Shown here piece by piece: positions 9,477 to 20,175 of a stretch of 64,000 bases of DNA. Where the stretch lies: NCBI RefSeq assembly GCF_932526225.1, contig NC_064046.1, positions 2,604,001 to 2,668,000 of the forward strand, given 5' to 3'. The notes beneath the pieces were generated by a model, which was given only the letters and a program-made list of their open reading frames with translations, was not told where the DNA came from and did no database searches. Source of the DNA: Nematostella vectensis (taxonomy: Eukaryota; Cnidaria; Anthozoa; Actiniaria; Edwardsiidae). Positions within the stretch are counted from its first letter, which is position 1. The number at the start of each line of letters is the position of its first letter. The position numbers and the translations under genes were made by a program.

Positions 9477-12400
9477 ATGAAGTTTTTGGAGAACGCTCGC
9501 TTGGACACAATGAGCGCCATGATTTCCACAGATACAGGCGACAGCAGAATCGAAGGAAGGTTAGTATCGAATTTAGAAAATCTGTACGAGGTACTAACGA
9601 TATTTTTAAGTACTTGAGCTAGCGACAAATAAAATGACATTTCTACGGAGATAATGTCATCATTTCTACTCCAAAACCACCCGTATATATTTAAAAAAAA
9701 TTATACTTATTTGCTTTGCCTTCAGTTTATTTTAAAGAGGATTAAAAAAAGGCAATTTTTTTTGCAATCTATAATAGGATAGAGTGAATAAGTTCTTCTT
9801 TATTTTGTATGCTTCAGGATTGAGAGTTACTCATGTAAAATGGCTGGTAACGATAAAAAACTGTACAAGTCACTGAATGAGGGCAGTGCCCCAAATGACC
9901 TTCAGGCCTTGTCCCCATCACAGACAACCCAGATGCCATTGAGCGTATCACCCACTCACAACCCTGTAGTGGTTTACCCAGACCGCGTACGCACCCTTAG
10001 CACCAGTAGCCAAGATGGGGAAGCAACACTGTGTGACACAATAAGCCGCAAGACTCTGTTTCATCTGATTTCCACACTGAACGCCTCATTCTACCCTGAT
10101 TATGACTTCAGCAATGCAAAGTCTGATGAGTTTTGTCGCGAACCAAGCCTTCAGGTTGTTGTCGATACAATAAACGGCAATTTAGCAGCCAACATGGGGG
10201 AGCAGTTCTTAAGTTTGAAGAATGCTCTATGGTCAGCCATCGATGAGGAGATTCAGCTGGTAGACTGTGATATCTTCAGGTACTAAAAAAATAAACCCTT
10301 GCTGCTATTTAGAAACATGTTTTCTGCTAAAATTGAGAAACAGGTCTGATACCACTTGTCTGTGGCTCACCCTGATAAGGCTAATGGAGCCTATTTGGTA
10401 AAATACGCTCAATAGGTGAAAAATATGGAAACATCCCTTCTGTGTTCACAATTTTCTGTCTGAACCAAATACAGTCATTCTTGCCATACAGACATCTCAT
10501 ATTATAAATTCTACCTCACCAGTCAATTCACACTAAATCTCCCGATAAATCTCCCTATAAATTGAAATCATTCTCTCTCCTTGCTCTGCTACAATTCTAA
10601 TAGGATTTATTTCAAATAAGCCCTTAACCTTACCTCACTAAATCTGATAAATCTCCCTCTAAATTGACCTGTTCCTTTCTCCTTTGTACTCAGCTATAAT
10701 CCAAATAGGATTCTTATAGAAAAGAGCCCTTTTAATCTTACCTGTCAGACTGGTATCACCTGTTTTTAAATCTTCTGATAAAACAGAATTTTGTAACTAC
10801 AGACCAATTTCTGTCTTGCCATACTTGTCTAAAGTTCTTGAAAGAGTTATGTACAATAGACTAAAGGATTACCTTGAACTTAATCAAATCTTATGTAACC
10901 AACAATATGGGTTTAAAAAGAATAGATCAACTGAGCATGCAATTGTAGAATTAGTAGACAATATAGTTAAAGCAATCAAAAGAAATGAGTACGCAATAGG
11001 CATTTTTCTAGACCTATCTAAAGCTTTTGATACTGTAAACCATAATATTCTTTTGGACAAACTCCACTTTTATGGAATCCGAGGAACATGTCATAAATGG
11101 TTCGAAAACTATCTTAAAGACAGGAGACAGATATCAAAATTTAAACATGTAAAAGCAAGAGAAATGACAATTAAATGCGGAGTTCCTCAAGGATCAGTGT
11201 TGGGACCACTACTATTCCTCATATATATAAATGATATCGTAAACTCAAGCCAGCATTTGTCATACATTCTTTTTGCAGATGACACTAATTTGTATTGCTC
11301 GGGAAATAAAAATCATTGAAAATCTCATAAACAAAGAACTAGATTCAATATCCCTTTGGTTGCATTCGAACCAACTAACTCTAAATATTAAAAAGACACA
11401 TTATATGATATTCAAAACAAAACAAAATCTTTAGCTAATGACATAAAAATATCAATCAATGATAAAGAATTAAAAAAAAGTCAACCTTATTGACGATAAC
11501 CTTACATGGAATAACCCCAAAAATTTTGTCAATACAAAAATATCGAAAACTATAGGAGTTATATGTAAGCTTCGTCACTTTATAAGTCAGCAAGTTCTGA
11601 AAACAGTATACAACTGCCTGGTCTATCCTTACCTTCACTATGCTAATATTATTTGGGCAAATAATTACCAAACTCGGCTCGACAAAATATTTAAACTGCA
11701 AAAGAAACTAGCTCGAATAATGACCTTTTCAGATTACCTCGCTCCATCAAAACCACTTTTCAAATCATTAAATCTTTTAAACATATACGAAATAAATGAC
11801 TTTCTTATTGGCTGCTTCACGTACAAGCTTACAACTAAAAATCTACCAGAGTACTTCGATAACTTCTATGCATATCTACATACTATTCATCACCATAATA
11901 CAAGGGGGCGCGGAAAATTGCGGCAACCCCTCAGTAGACCAAATTATGGCAAATTATCCACTAGGAATAAAGTATCCACAATTTGGAATACTATTCCTGA
12001 TTCATTAAAATGTTGTAATTCCTTTAGGCTATTTAAAAAGCAATACAAAAATTAAATTTTATAGTGTAACAAGTTTTAGATTTTTCTCCAAATAATCAAC
12101 CTGTTGTAAATATACTATATGTTTTTTTTTTCTTTTCTGCTTGATTGGCATATGTGCTGTGATACAAGATAACAAACTTATTTGTCATGAAATTATATGC
12201 TTGACATGTAGCTAATTTGATACCTTTAATGAAAACATATATGATTCTTTTAGAAAGGTGAACTACTTGTTAAAGCCTGTTAGGGTTTGTTTAGTCCTCC
12301 TACCAATTGTAATAAGAACATATGTATATGACAACAATCATAATTATGGTAAATAAATAAATAAAATAAAAACCTCACTAAATCTCCTGATAAATCTCCC

Positions 12401-14441
12401 TCTAAATTGACATGTTTCTTTCTCTACCTTACTCAGCTACAATCCTGATCTGGACTCAGATCCCTATGGAGAAGAGGGAAGTATGTGGTCTTTCAACTAC
12501 TTTTTCTACAACAAAAAGATGCGAAGAACACTTTTCTTTACCTGCCGGGCAATTAGGTAAGCTGAAATCCTTGCTTATATAACATGCAGATAGTATCCAT
12601 TATGCTCTTAGCAGGGGTCAGAGTTCGAATATAAGTAACAAATTGAGAGAAAATATTTCTGTATTTAAGCAAGTAATTGCCAAAACTGAAACCTGTTTAA
12701 GAATACATGATGTTAGCTGTTGATTTTAGTGTTGTGTGTGTTTGTTCATTAGCGTAAGCAGTGCTCAGCTGCAGTCAGATGATGATGAGCAGTTTTTTAT
12801 GGAGCCCATGGAAATGGGTTTGGACAGTGAAATGAACAGGTATTGCCATAGCAACTGACATGATCTTAAAGCATGAGGCACTCTAGATTCTTGTTAACAA
12901 TAGCGGAAATTGATTGTCACTTTACACTTTCTATCTCTCTCTGTCTCAGTCTTTTATTCTGCATTCATTTATTCTTGTTCTGATTTGAGGACCACTGCCA
13001 GAGTAGTGTATGGATCAATACAACAATTCATCTTGTTATTATCATATTCACTATCTGATGCGTTTTATTAAGTGCTTGCATCCTGCATGTTGTACTCTTT
13101 CTGATACGTATGTTGGGTGTTTAGTGTTTGTGACCTTAAGTGGTACTTTTTCCACATTTTATCTTGTTATTCATCCACTCTCTGATATGTCTTGTCTGGT
13201 GTTATGTGTTTGCTACCTTAAATGGTACCCTTCATACATTTCATCTGGCCATTATCATATCATATTCACTCTCTGATCTGTAGGATGGTACATGCGTTCT
13301 ACCTTCAGTAATACCCTTCAGAAGTCACATTTGGTTATAATCATATCATATCTACTCTCTGATATGTGGGGTGCTAAGTGTGTGCGACCTCCTAGTGGTA
13401 CCCTGCGGGCAACAGTTGCTTGATTATGATCCCTGCAGGCAATGCCATCTGGGGCCCCTGCTCCCGGGTCATCATCACCATCTCCTGGTCATCAGGGCAA
13501 CTCTGAGGGCAGTTGGTGTGGTGTTGGGCTAGGTAGTAGTGGTTTCCTGGTAGGTGCAACCATGGTGGTAAGGTTGCTGGGGGAGTCAAGACTGGCCAAC
13601 AGCGCATGCTATTCATTCCACAATTACCATCCTTTCAGAACAATAAGAAAAAAATACAGATACAGGAACTCTGTGATCATGTATGCATCTATGTGAGCAT
13701 TCCTTAAAAGGCATGTGTATGACTGGTGTAAAAAACAGGCTTTGTTCTTTGTCCACTTTACGTACATCTCCTTACGTCTTGCATGAGGTTTTAACGTCTA
13801 TCAAGGCCTGCTTGTGGTTTTGTAATGTTCTCCCAGCTGACCAGTCTCTCTGTCTTGTTTTGAGGAGTTGGTAAGTTTCTGTTCTAAAGACAACTTTGAT
13901 AACTTTCTACTTCTGAATATGTAATGTAATTGGCTATGATTGACCATTGTATTGTGATATCATGGTTGTATATAATTTGCCACAAACACAAAGGGATATC
14001 TTTTTCTGATTTTGATCTGAGGTGTTTTCCTATTGTACATGGTGCTGCATCAAATCTTTTGAAATTTTATTTTTATTTTTTTTATGTTATGCAGTTAGGA
14101 AAAAAATAAGAAAAATGTAAAAGAAGAAAAATATTTCCCATGCCCTTGGTGGATTTTCAAGGGAATAGCAAAACATAATTAAAATTGTTAACTATGTTGA
14201 TGGTGGTATTAGTGGTTATTTTGACATAATAATAGTGATGATTACAATGATTGTGATGTCGATGATGTAATGGAGATGAGTATTGTTATTGTCCCTCCCC
14301 TTGTCATATTCTAAGTAGGTCACTTGTTGTCTGGCTGAAGCCTTATAAATAAGGCAATTAATAAATTAATTATTCGATCAAAGTACTCTTTGCCCTTGTA
14401 TTTCCTTTTCCTTCCCCAGGAGTTCACCCATTGTTCTGTGA
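9477..14441 (+). CDS. MAF1: MAF1, repressor of RNA polymerase III transcription
   Basis: Five exons are predicted: 9477-9559, 9818-10279, 12437-12556, 12753-12839 and 14420-14441. All have GT-AG junctions and compatible phases and add up to 257 codons, very close to the family length (about 256). The start [10 protein letters not shown] and the block [14 protein letters not shown] match the first MAF1 box. [31 protein letters not shown] and the exon-3 block [29 protein letters not shown] match the remaining signature. MAF1 binds RNA polymerase III and blocks its recruitment to TFIIIB when TOR signalling is low. The acidic end (SDDDEQFF) is normal. The last exon is tiny (adds SSPIVL) and rests on a strong pyrimidine-tract acceptor; read-through of exon 4 is the alternative. 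Intron 2 carries a LINE and duplicated acceptors. Confidence 0.93.
10500..10710 (+). repeat. Two decayed copies of the MAF1 exon-3 acceptor region
   Basis: The 70 bases before and the first bases of MAF1 exon 3 (CTAAATCTCC, GATAAATCTCCCTCTAAATT, pyrimidine tract, ACTCAG, CTACAATCC) at 12368-12450 recur at about 10530-10605 (ending CTGCTACAATTC) and about 10640-10700 (ending ACTCAGCTATAATCC). The LINE at 10780-12365 separates the second copy from the genuine acceptor. Confidence 0.75.
10780..12365 (+). mobile_element. 5'-truncated CR1/L2-like LINE in MAF1 intron 2
   Basis: It encodes a broken reverse transcriptase in the same orientation as MAF1. It starts inside the RT fold ([16 protein letters not shown]), with [15 protein letters not shown] (motif A), [14 protein letters not shown] (motif B) and [10 protein letters not shown] (motif C, FADD), and is then disrupted near 11320. 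The C-terminal block (11720-12055) continues as [11 protein letters not shown] non-coding tail ends in (TAAA)n near 12345-12370. Frames 10816-11319 and 11720-12055 are the open pieces; the middle is shifted. It is a dead copy. Confidence 0.93.
13010..13430 (+). repeat. Diverged tandem repeat, about 100-bp unit, MAF1 intron 4
   Basis: About four units share the order CTCTCTGATATGT, GTGTTT/GTGTGCGACCT, AGTGGTACCCT, and CATTTTATCTTG/CACATTTGG followed by TTATCATATCA. The repeats are strongly diverged and non-coding. Confidence 0.6.
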
Positions 14442-15329
14442 TGGTTGCAAGTGCTTTAGCCTCCAGGCTGCATCAGGCACTAAGAGTTACCATTCTGCAG
14501 TAATTTAAAAGTAACTTTACAGTATTATAAAGAAAATGTTAATAGTTTTAGTTGCTACACTAAAAAGTAGCTTGGCTAATGGAGAAAGTGTTTTTTTAAA
14601 CCATGTAAAAAAAGTGTATAATAGTCAAACTGTATAAGGCAAGTCATCATAAAAGAAAACAGAGACATTAGAATGTGTTAGTGCTAAAGAAGCTTAGGTG
14701 TATTTCACATGTTTATAAAAACCACTCTTTTAAAAATTTGAGTAAACCTTTCTCCAAATAGTTTATGTAAGTTATTAGTCCTTGCCTCTGATATTGATGC
14801 TGGTGTTTCGTTTTTATTTTTTGTTTTTCTAGCTGCTAGGTTGCATGAAACAATGTTTGATGTCTTGAAGTGGCATTTATGATATTTTGTGACTTTGGAA
14901 TCATAAAAAAACTTTTAACAGCTTTAGCGGTTGTCTATAAAGCATTTTTAATGAACATTTTAACTTGGTTGAACTTGTATTATATCTAAGGCAAGCATGA
15001 AACTAAATAGCTTTTAGAACAAAAATATCATACATGCTTTGTTATATAGTGCAAGATGTAAAGAGGGAATCCTCGATAAAAGGACAAATTTTGTCTATAC
15101 TTGTATTTTTACCCCTAATACTTTCTTTTTCTGCTGTAGAAGGCTACCATAACCAATCCCCCTGTTTCTTAGTACCCCTTGGTGGTTCCCCCTTGGATAC
15201 CCCCCCTGTTTCTTATTACCCCCTGGGTCCCCCCGATCCTTAGTATTCCTTTCGGGTATAACATTGGAGTCATATTTCCTCCGCTATAACTCTGAGAAAA
15301 GGCAACAATAAAGTAGTTAGAAGGGAGAA
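14442..15329. other. MAF1 3' flank without recognised gene
   Basis: It probably contains the MAF1 3' UTR. No canonical AATAAA stands close downstream of the stop. The rest is AT-rich with a C-rich patch near 15155-15235; I see no gene. Confidence 0.4.
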
Positions 15330-15479
15330 TTATGCAATAGCCTACCTGTAGGCTTTGATAGTTTTTTTCCTCCCCCTGTCCCTGCAGAGTACATTATTGA
15401 AGATCGCGGCTGTGGTATATGATCTCAAGGTTTTTGTGCCGGAAAAACCACCCAAGCCTACAGGTAGTCTATTATGCAA
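15330..15479. mobile_element. 150-bp MITE with TIR TTATGCAATAGCCTACCTGT
   Basis: The first 27 bases (TTATGCAATAGCCTACCTGT, then AGGCTTTG) recur inverted at the right end (CAAGCCTACAGGTAGTCTAT..). There is no coding content. Confidence 0.7.
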
Positions 15480-15951
15480 AAGACAACCCCTTCTGCCAAT
15501 ATTCAGCTTCCAAAAACAAAACAGGGCTGAATCTATGCCTTCCAGAACTCAATGTATAGGCAAAGATGGGGGGTTTTCTTGGGTGGTTTTCCAACTTGCA
15601 TTATCCACTCTTTTCTCTGTGGAATCAAAAAGCGATACATAATGAGTAAAATAATATTTCCTATCTACTTTTCACATATTTTGTTTGAGGAAAATATTAT
15701 TTGGCCCTATTTCATGAGATTTTTATTTTTAGCCTCGTTTCCCTGCCAGACACAAAAATAAGAATTTTGAAATTAAAATATTATACATAAAGCTACCGAT
15801 TCAGGATGGCTTTCATAACTTTTTCATAATACATTGGTATATTCTACAAATTGGCACTATTATTTGTCCCTCAAAGTGGTAGTAAAAAATTGCTCGGCCC
15901 TTGGACCTTAGTTCTCAAAGAGTACTAGAAACGCGAGTTACAGTAGACAAA

Positions 15952-16125
15952 ATAAATCAAGTTTCATTTTTTCTCTTGGAGGGTTTAAGAGAATATTTTT
16001 TTTTATCGGGGTGTACAAAAGGACAATGACAAAGTTGATCAATCGATCTCCTCGATGACACATTGCTGAAATTCCCCGAATGGCCCTGAACCTGACAGGG
16101 GAATCAGAGTCATCATGAATCAGCT
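15952..16125 (+). repeat. Dispersed repeat A, copy 1
   Basis: About 175 bp (TTTTTCTCTTGGAGGGTTTA, ATCGGGGTGTACAAAAGGAC, CTGAACCTGACAGGGGAA) is nearly identical to 24283-24470. Right of it (16151-16252) an inverted GAGGAGCTTTGG / CCAAAGCTCCTC pair marks another small element. Confidence 0.8.
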
Positions 16126-16539
16126 CATTTTATGTTTCCTGGTTAGCAGCTGATGAGGAGCTTTGGGGAGCTAAAAAATCGGAGGCTCCAATTCCGACCT
16201 ACGGATTCCACCCGCAGCTAAATTAACTTTTTAGTGCACCAAAGCTCCTCACTCCCGCATTAGGCGGGAGTCTCAAGATTTTGAACCTTTTCTAGAGCCT
16301 AATTTTCTTTAAAATGTCCATACATTTACTGTATTCTCCCGCATTAGCTATCTTGGTACTTCTGATACATTTCACTGCATTTTCTCAAGATCTTTTCTAA
16401 AGCGAGGTTGACAGCTATGCATTCACTCGGTACAACAATAGCTGACATGTCGTCAGCTTATTACTTGTGTCAGGGTTGAAAAAGCTGTGTCGACCTGCTT
16501 GGTTTCTATTGCTTTAAAAATCTTAATAAATGGGTAAAA

Positions 16540-16985
16540 TTCGATCAATACTTTATCAATCGTAAAAATCGTGAACTTTCTTTACAGTGAGGACACAGAA
16601 AGCAGGCCATGCTGAACAACTTTGTCCAATCAGATTCGGCTTGAAAACCGTAAACAAAAAATGTTCAGCCAATGAGAAACGACGGACGTTGTTTATTTGG
16701 TACGTGTAGTCGGCCGTTAAATACGGCCGACTACACGTACCAAATAAACGGACCTGTGCGTTTCTCACCATTGGCTGAACTTTTTTTTTTCAAAATGCTA
16801 ACGGTGTTAAAGCCGAATCTGATTGTTCAAAGTTGTTCAGTATGACCCGCTTTTTGTGTCCTCACTATAAAGTGCCGTCGATTTTTAACGGTTTCTAAAC
16901 TCAATCGATAAAAATCAATCAACTATCATCGATTTTTTTTTTCTATTTTATCGATTGTCAAATCGGTTTCGATTTTTAAGACCAG
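16540..16985 (+). mobile_element. Dispersed repeat B with inverted ends, copy 1
   Basis: The core runs from TACAGTGAGGACACAGAAAG (16582) to its inverted form (CTTTTTGTGTCCTCACTATA, about 16868). The flanks CTTTATCAATCGTAAAAATC and TCGATTTTTAACGGTTTCTA are shared with copy 2 at 23410-23840, so the mobile unit exceeds the core. A perfect 27-bp-arm palindrome (16691-16749) sits at the centre of this copy only. Confidence 0.8.
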
Positions 16986-18180
16986 CGGTCTGAGTTCGTC
17001 GAGATTTCTCGGAAAAATGATGTTTGGGCGCCCTATCTCAAAACTAAAATGGTAATAGGTATGGGTGACCTCAGTACCCTGTGAAAGTTTGAAGCAATTT
17101 GGATAAATATTTTTGGCGATAGAAGCCGAAAAGTAATTTTTCGTCTCCCGCACCCGGATTTGAGACAATTTCGTGGTTGTTAGAAAAAGACTAAAAACCG
17201 GTTCGCAACGCGTGATAAAACATTTGCAGCTTACATAAACCTAAAGAATAGATAATAAGGATTTCCCAGGCTGAAAGATAAGCTGTTCTTTCAGCACCTT
17301 ATTATTTTACGCGATTTTATTTTATTTTATGTTTTTAGATGACTTTGAAAAGCCTTGAAATGATCGTGTAATATCGCCGATGAGATGTGGATTTGGCAAA
17401 AATGATTGCATTCATCGAAAAGAACATCATTTCTACTTTTCATATGGGAAATAAAATTTAGGGGCAAATAAAATACGACTTTTTTACAAGCCGAAAGATG
17501 ACCCCCACTTGACCCTAATTATAAACAAATGCCGACTACTGTACGGGTTTTCCGCATTCAAACAACGCCTTCAAATCTCCAGAAAAACAAGAAAGAGCGT
17601 TCAAATCAAAAGAAATATACTGTCGGCAATACTAAAATTTAATGGTAATAATTTCATAGCATTTATTGCATTAAATTGCGATTTTTAGGCTCGCGTGATA
17701 TTGTTTGCTGCCATGCATACGTAATAGAAGCGTGACAAACAAAGCGACAAGCATAAAATACCTCGCCATGGCTGCAATAAGACTTTTCTGATAATTACTT
17801 ATTAAAAAGAATAACGTCCAAAAGAAGAAAATGAGAGTTTTGCCTGTTTTTATTTAATTAACAAGCGATACTGGCAGAATTTTGTACAGTTTTAAATTGT
17901 AATTAAACAAAAAGCTTGATCAAATTGTCCAAATTCGCTTATTTTCAAAGCCTTTGTTCAACTACAAATTTGATCAAATAAAAATACAAATTATGCAAGG
18001 ACGCTGAGACATTTGCGATATTGAGGCATCTCACCGTAAGCTGTTCTCCTTTTTAGTAAAAGAGAGTATTGAAGTGTAAAAACTTACTCTGGTCTTCACA
18101 ACAGAACACAGGATTACCGACTCAGAAATCTATTTCATGTAACCGAAAAATATATAATCAGGACCCAAGAAATCGTGGAT
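16986..18180. other. Stretch without recognised gene
   Basis: This is AT-rich sequence with scattered short frames only; I see no domain, RNA gene or clear repeat. Confidence 0.45.
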
Positions 18181-18562
18181 TTATTTTGCGCAACTACATC
18201 TTTGAATAACATCCACGAGCGTGGCTACAAAAGAAGCTTTGCGTCGGGTTGCTCCGGGCACTTGAAGCTCCAGCTCTTTGCAGATAGTGGGAAGGGTGGC
18301 CACTGAAAGAAAGATGATCCTGGACTTGGAGTACAAGTGGCACAAGTCGATGCCGTTCGCTTCTATTGGGTGATTGAGTTGGCATCCATCTAGGATGGCA
18401 GCTCTCGTACGGAAGTAGGCGGCTGCCTCCTCCGCAGCCTCTACTGCCTCCGCATCCTGTGTTATTTTCGGGAAAAATACACCTGTACATGGCCCGGTAA
18501 TAGGAACTCGCTGATTTAATCGGCGTTCCCCTGTATAGAGATGCAGCTTGTTGATTCTATCA
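18181..18562 (-). CDS. Coding-like open frame without start codon, unknown family
   Basis: On the minus strand a frame of about 126 codons runs from just after a TGA near 18563 to a TAA at 18181-18183. Its composition is protein-like: an Ala/Glu helix (DAEAVEAAEEAAAYFRTRAA), then CQLNHPIEANGIDLCHLYSK, then SVATLPTICKELELQVPGAT. The last part looks like a small SAP/HeH-type helical hairpin, which is a guess. No ATG lies in the frame, so it is either an internal/terminal exon or a fragment of a transposon gene. An overlapping frame with an ATG (18194-18490) looks less protein-like. Confidence 0.35.
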
Positions 18563-18689
18563 CTTCATTCCCAATTAATGGTACGCCCCCCTCCTCCCCC
18601 AGACTACTTTTTGGTGGTAGCCAAGCTTGCCGGGAAGGGGACTCCGATAAAAACAGACGGGGGTGATCGTCGGCAAAATTGATTGTAAC

Positions 18690-19010
18690 CCGTTAGGGAT
18701 GGCACTTCAGGCGTGGTCAACAGAAATTATTTCCTCTAAGAGATGGAAAATTGGGTGAGGTCGAAGGAAGTTTTGCCCCTAAGGGATAGCAGAATCGAAA
18801 AAAAAAACGTTTAACACCCCCTTAGGAATAGCAATTAATCGAATTTTATACCCTAAGAGATAACAGAATGAAAAAAAAACGTTTAACACCCACTTAGCAA
18901 TAGCAGTCCCTAAGAGATAGCAAAATCTGAAAAATCCTCCAACACCCCCTAAGAGATGGTAGAAATTGGTAGAAGTTGGTAGAAATTTTATACCCTAAAA
19001 GATATGACGA
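18690..19010 (+). repeat. Degenerate tandem repeat, CCCTAAGAGATAGCAGAAT type
   Basis: Four to five diverged units share CCCTAAGAGATAGCAGAAT, an A-run and CGTTTAACACCCCCTTA. They abut the decapeptide-type array on its left. Confidence 0.6.
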
Positions 19011-19029
19011 TTACCCCCGTCTTCATTTT

Positions 19030-19412
19030 TAGGCCTTAGAGGTCCACCAGATGTCGTGCAAGGCCTTAGTGGTCCACCAGATGTCGTGCAAGGCCTTAGA
19101 GGTCCACCAGATGTCGTGCAAGGCCTTAGAGGTCCACCAGATGTCGTGCAAGGCCTTAGAGGTCCACCAGATGTCTTGCAAGGCCTTAGAGGTCCACCAG
19201 ATGTCGTGCAAGGCCTTAGAGGTCCACCAGATGTCGTGCAAGGCCTTAGAGGTCCACCAGATGTCGTGCAAGGCCTTAGAGGTCCACCAGATGTCGTGCA
19301 AGGCCTTAGAGGTCCACCAGATGTCGTACAAGGCCTTAGAGGTCCACCAGATGTCGTGCAGGGATAGATATTCTAGTCTAGAATGAATGTCTGTAGTACC
19401 TGTTTCATTAAA
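19030..19412 (+). pseudogene. Signal-less second copy of the decapeptide-repeat gene
   Basis: Eleven near-identical 30-bp units (AGGCCTTAGAGGTCCACCAG ATGTCGTGCA) encode QGLRGPPDVV in the frame used by the gene at 25065. After the last unit the frame ends at a TAG (about 19365). The bases that follow (GTACCTGTTTCATTAA and then about 60 bp) match the 3' end of the intact gene, showing that the two loci are duplicates. Upstream the frame meets a TGA and has no signal peptide or start. Because the unit has 30 bases and no stop in several frames, open frames on both strands here mean nothing by themselves. Confidence 0.75.
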
Positions 19413-19457
19413 TAGAATCATTCTAACTGCTACGTTTGTTCGTGTGTTACTAAATGT

Positions 19458-19600
19458 ATAGTTCCAGAAAATATCCATACCCCCCATTGAGGGGATTGGA
19501 AATTCCGGGGGGTGGGGGGATCAAACACCCAGGAATTTCCAGAGGGGAGGGGGGGGTAAAATGCCCTTTTTCCTTAACAGTTACCGTCACGGCAAAAAAG
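19458..19600. mobile_element. TAGTTCCAGAAAATATCCAT-family element, left end
   Basis: It begins with TAGTTCCAGAAAATATCCAT and continues with the C/G-run motif AGGAATTTCCAGAGGGGAGG shared with 52170-52430 and 25748. The matching inverted right end is not found, so it is truncated. Confidence 0.65.
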
Positions 19601-19679
19601 TCCGCGTTTTCCATTAATTTTCTAATTGAGAAAACGTATGGAAAATCCGCAATAATCTTGAATATTCTTTGGATTTTCC

Positions 19680-20175
19680 CGTCTTGGTAAAATTTAAGAT
19701 TTTCCATGGCGTTTTTCTCGCATTTTCCACATCAGATAATCTCGCATTTTCAGGCTCCGTTAATTTGAGATATTCCATGCATTTTCCAGGCATATTCCTT
19801 GGCAAGAAAATTTTGAAAAATCCATTGCGTTTTCCCGGCGTTTACCGAGAAGGATAACTCGAGTAATCCAAAGCATTTCTGACCAGAAAACGCATGAAAA
19901 GTTAACCCCGTATAATAACCCCGTTTGGTCGCATTTTCCTTGCATATTCCTTGGCAAGAAAATTTGGAAAAATCTATTGTGTTTTCCCGGCGTTAACCCA
20001 GAAGAACAACGCGAGTAATCCAAGATTTCCCTGACCAGAAAACGCATGGAAAATTAACCCCGTATAATAACCCCGTTTGGTCGTATTTTCCTCGCATTTT
20101 TCTTGTTAGTAAAATTTTGAAAAATCCGTCGCTTTTTTCCGCCATTTACCGAGAAGGAAAACGCGAGTAATCCAA
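19680..20175 (+). repeat. 152-bp tandem repeat, about 2.7 units plus decayed start
   Basis: Units start at about 19791, 19943 and 20095 (GCATATTCCTTGGCAAGAAA). Each contains GTTTTCCCGGCGTT, GCGAGTAATCCAA and TAATAACCCCGTTTGGTCG. The region before it (19680-19790) has shorter related motifs (CGCATTTTCC). It is non-coding. Confidence 0.8.

Noticed and set aside
13436-13530. Alternative last exon of MAF1 after CCCTGCAG
   Set aside because: In the required phase it gives a low-complexity His/Leu tail; the tiny exon at 14420 has a better acceptor and gives the family length.
19029-19487. Minus-strand frame repeating HDIWWTSKAL and plus-strand frame repeating EVHQMSCKAL
   Set aside because: The 30-bp unit has no stop in several frames on both strands. 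Only the QGLRGPPDVV frame is tied to a signal peptide and a shared tail at the second locus.
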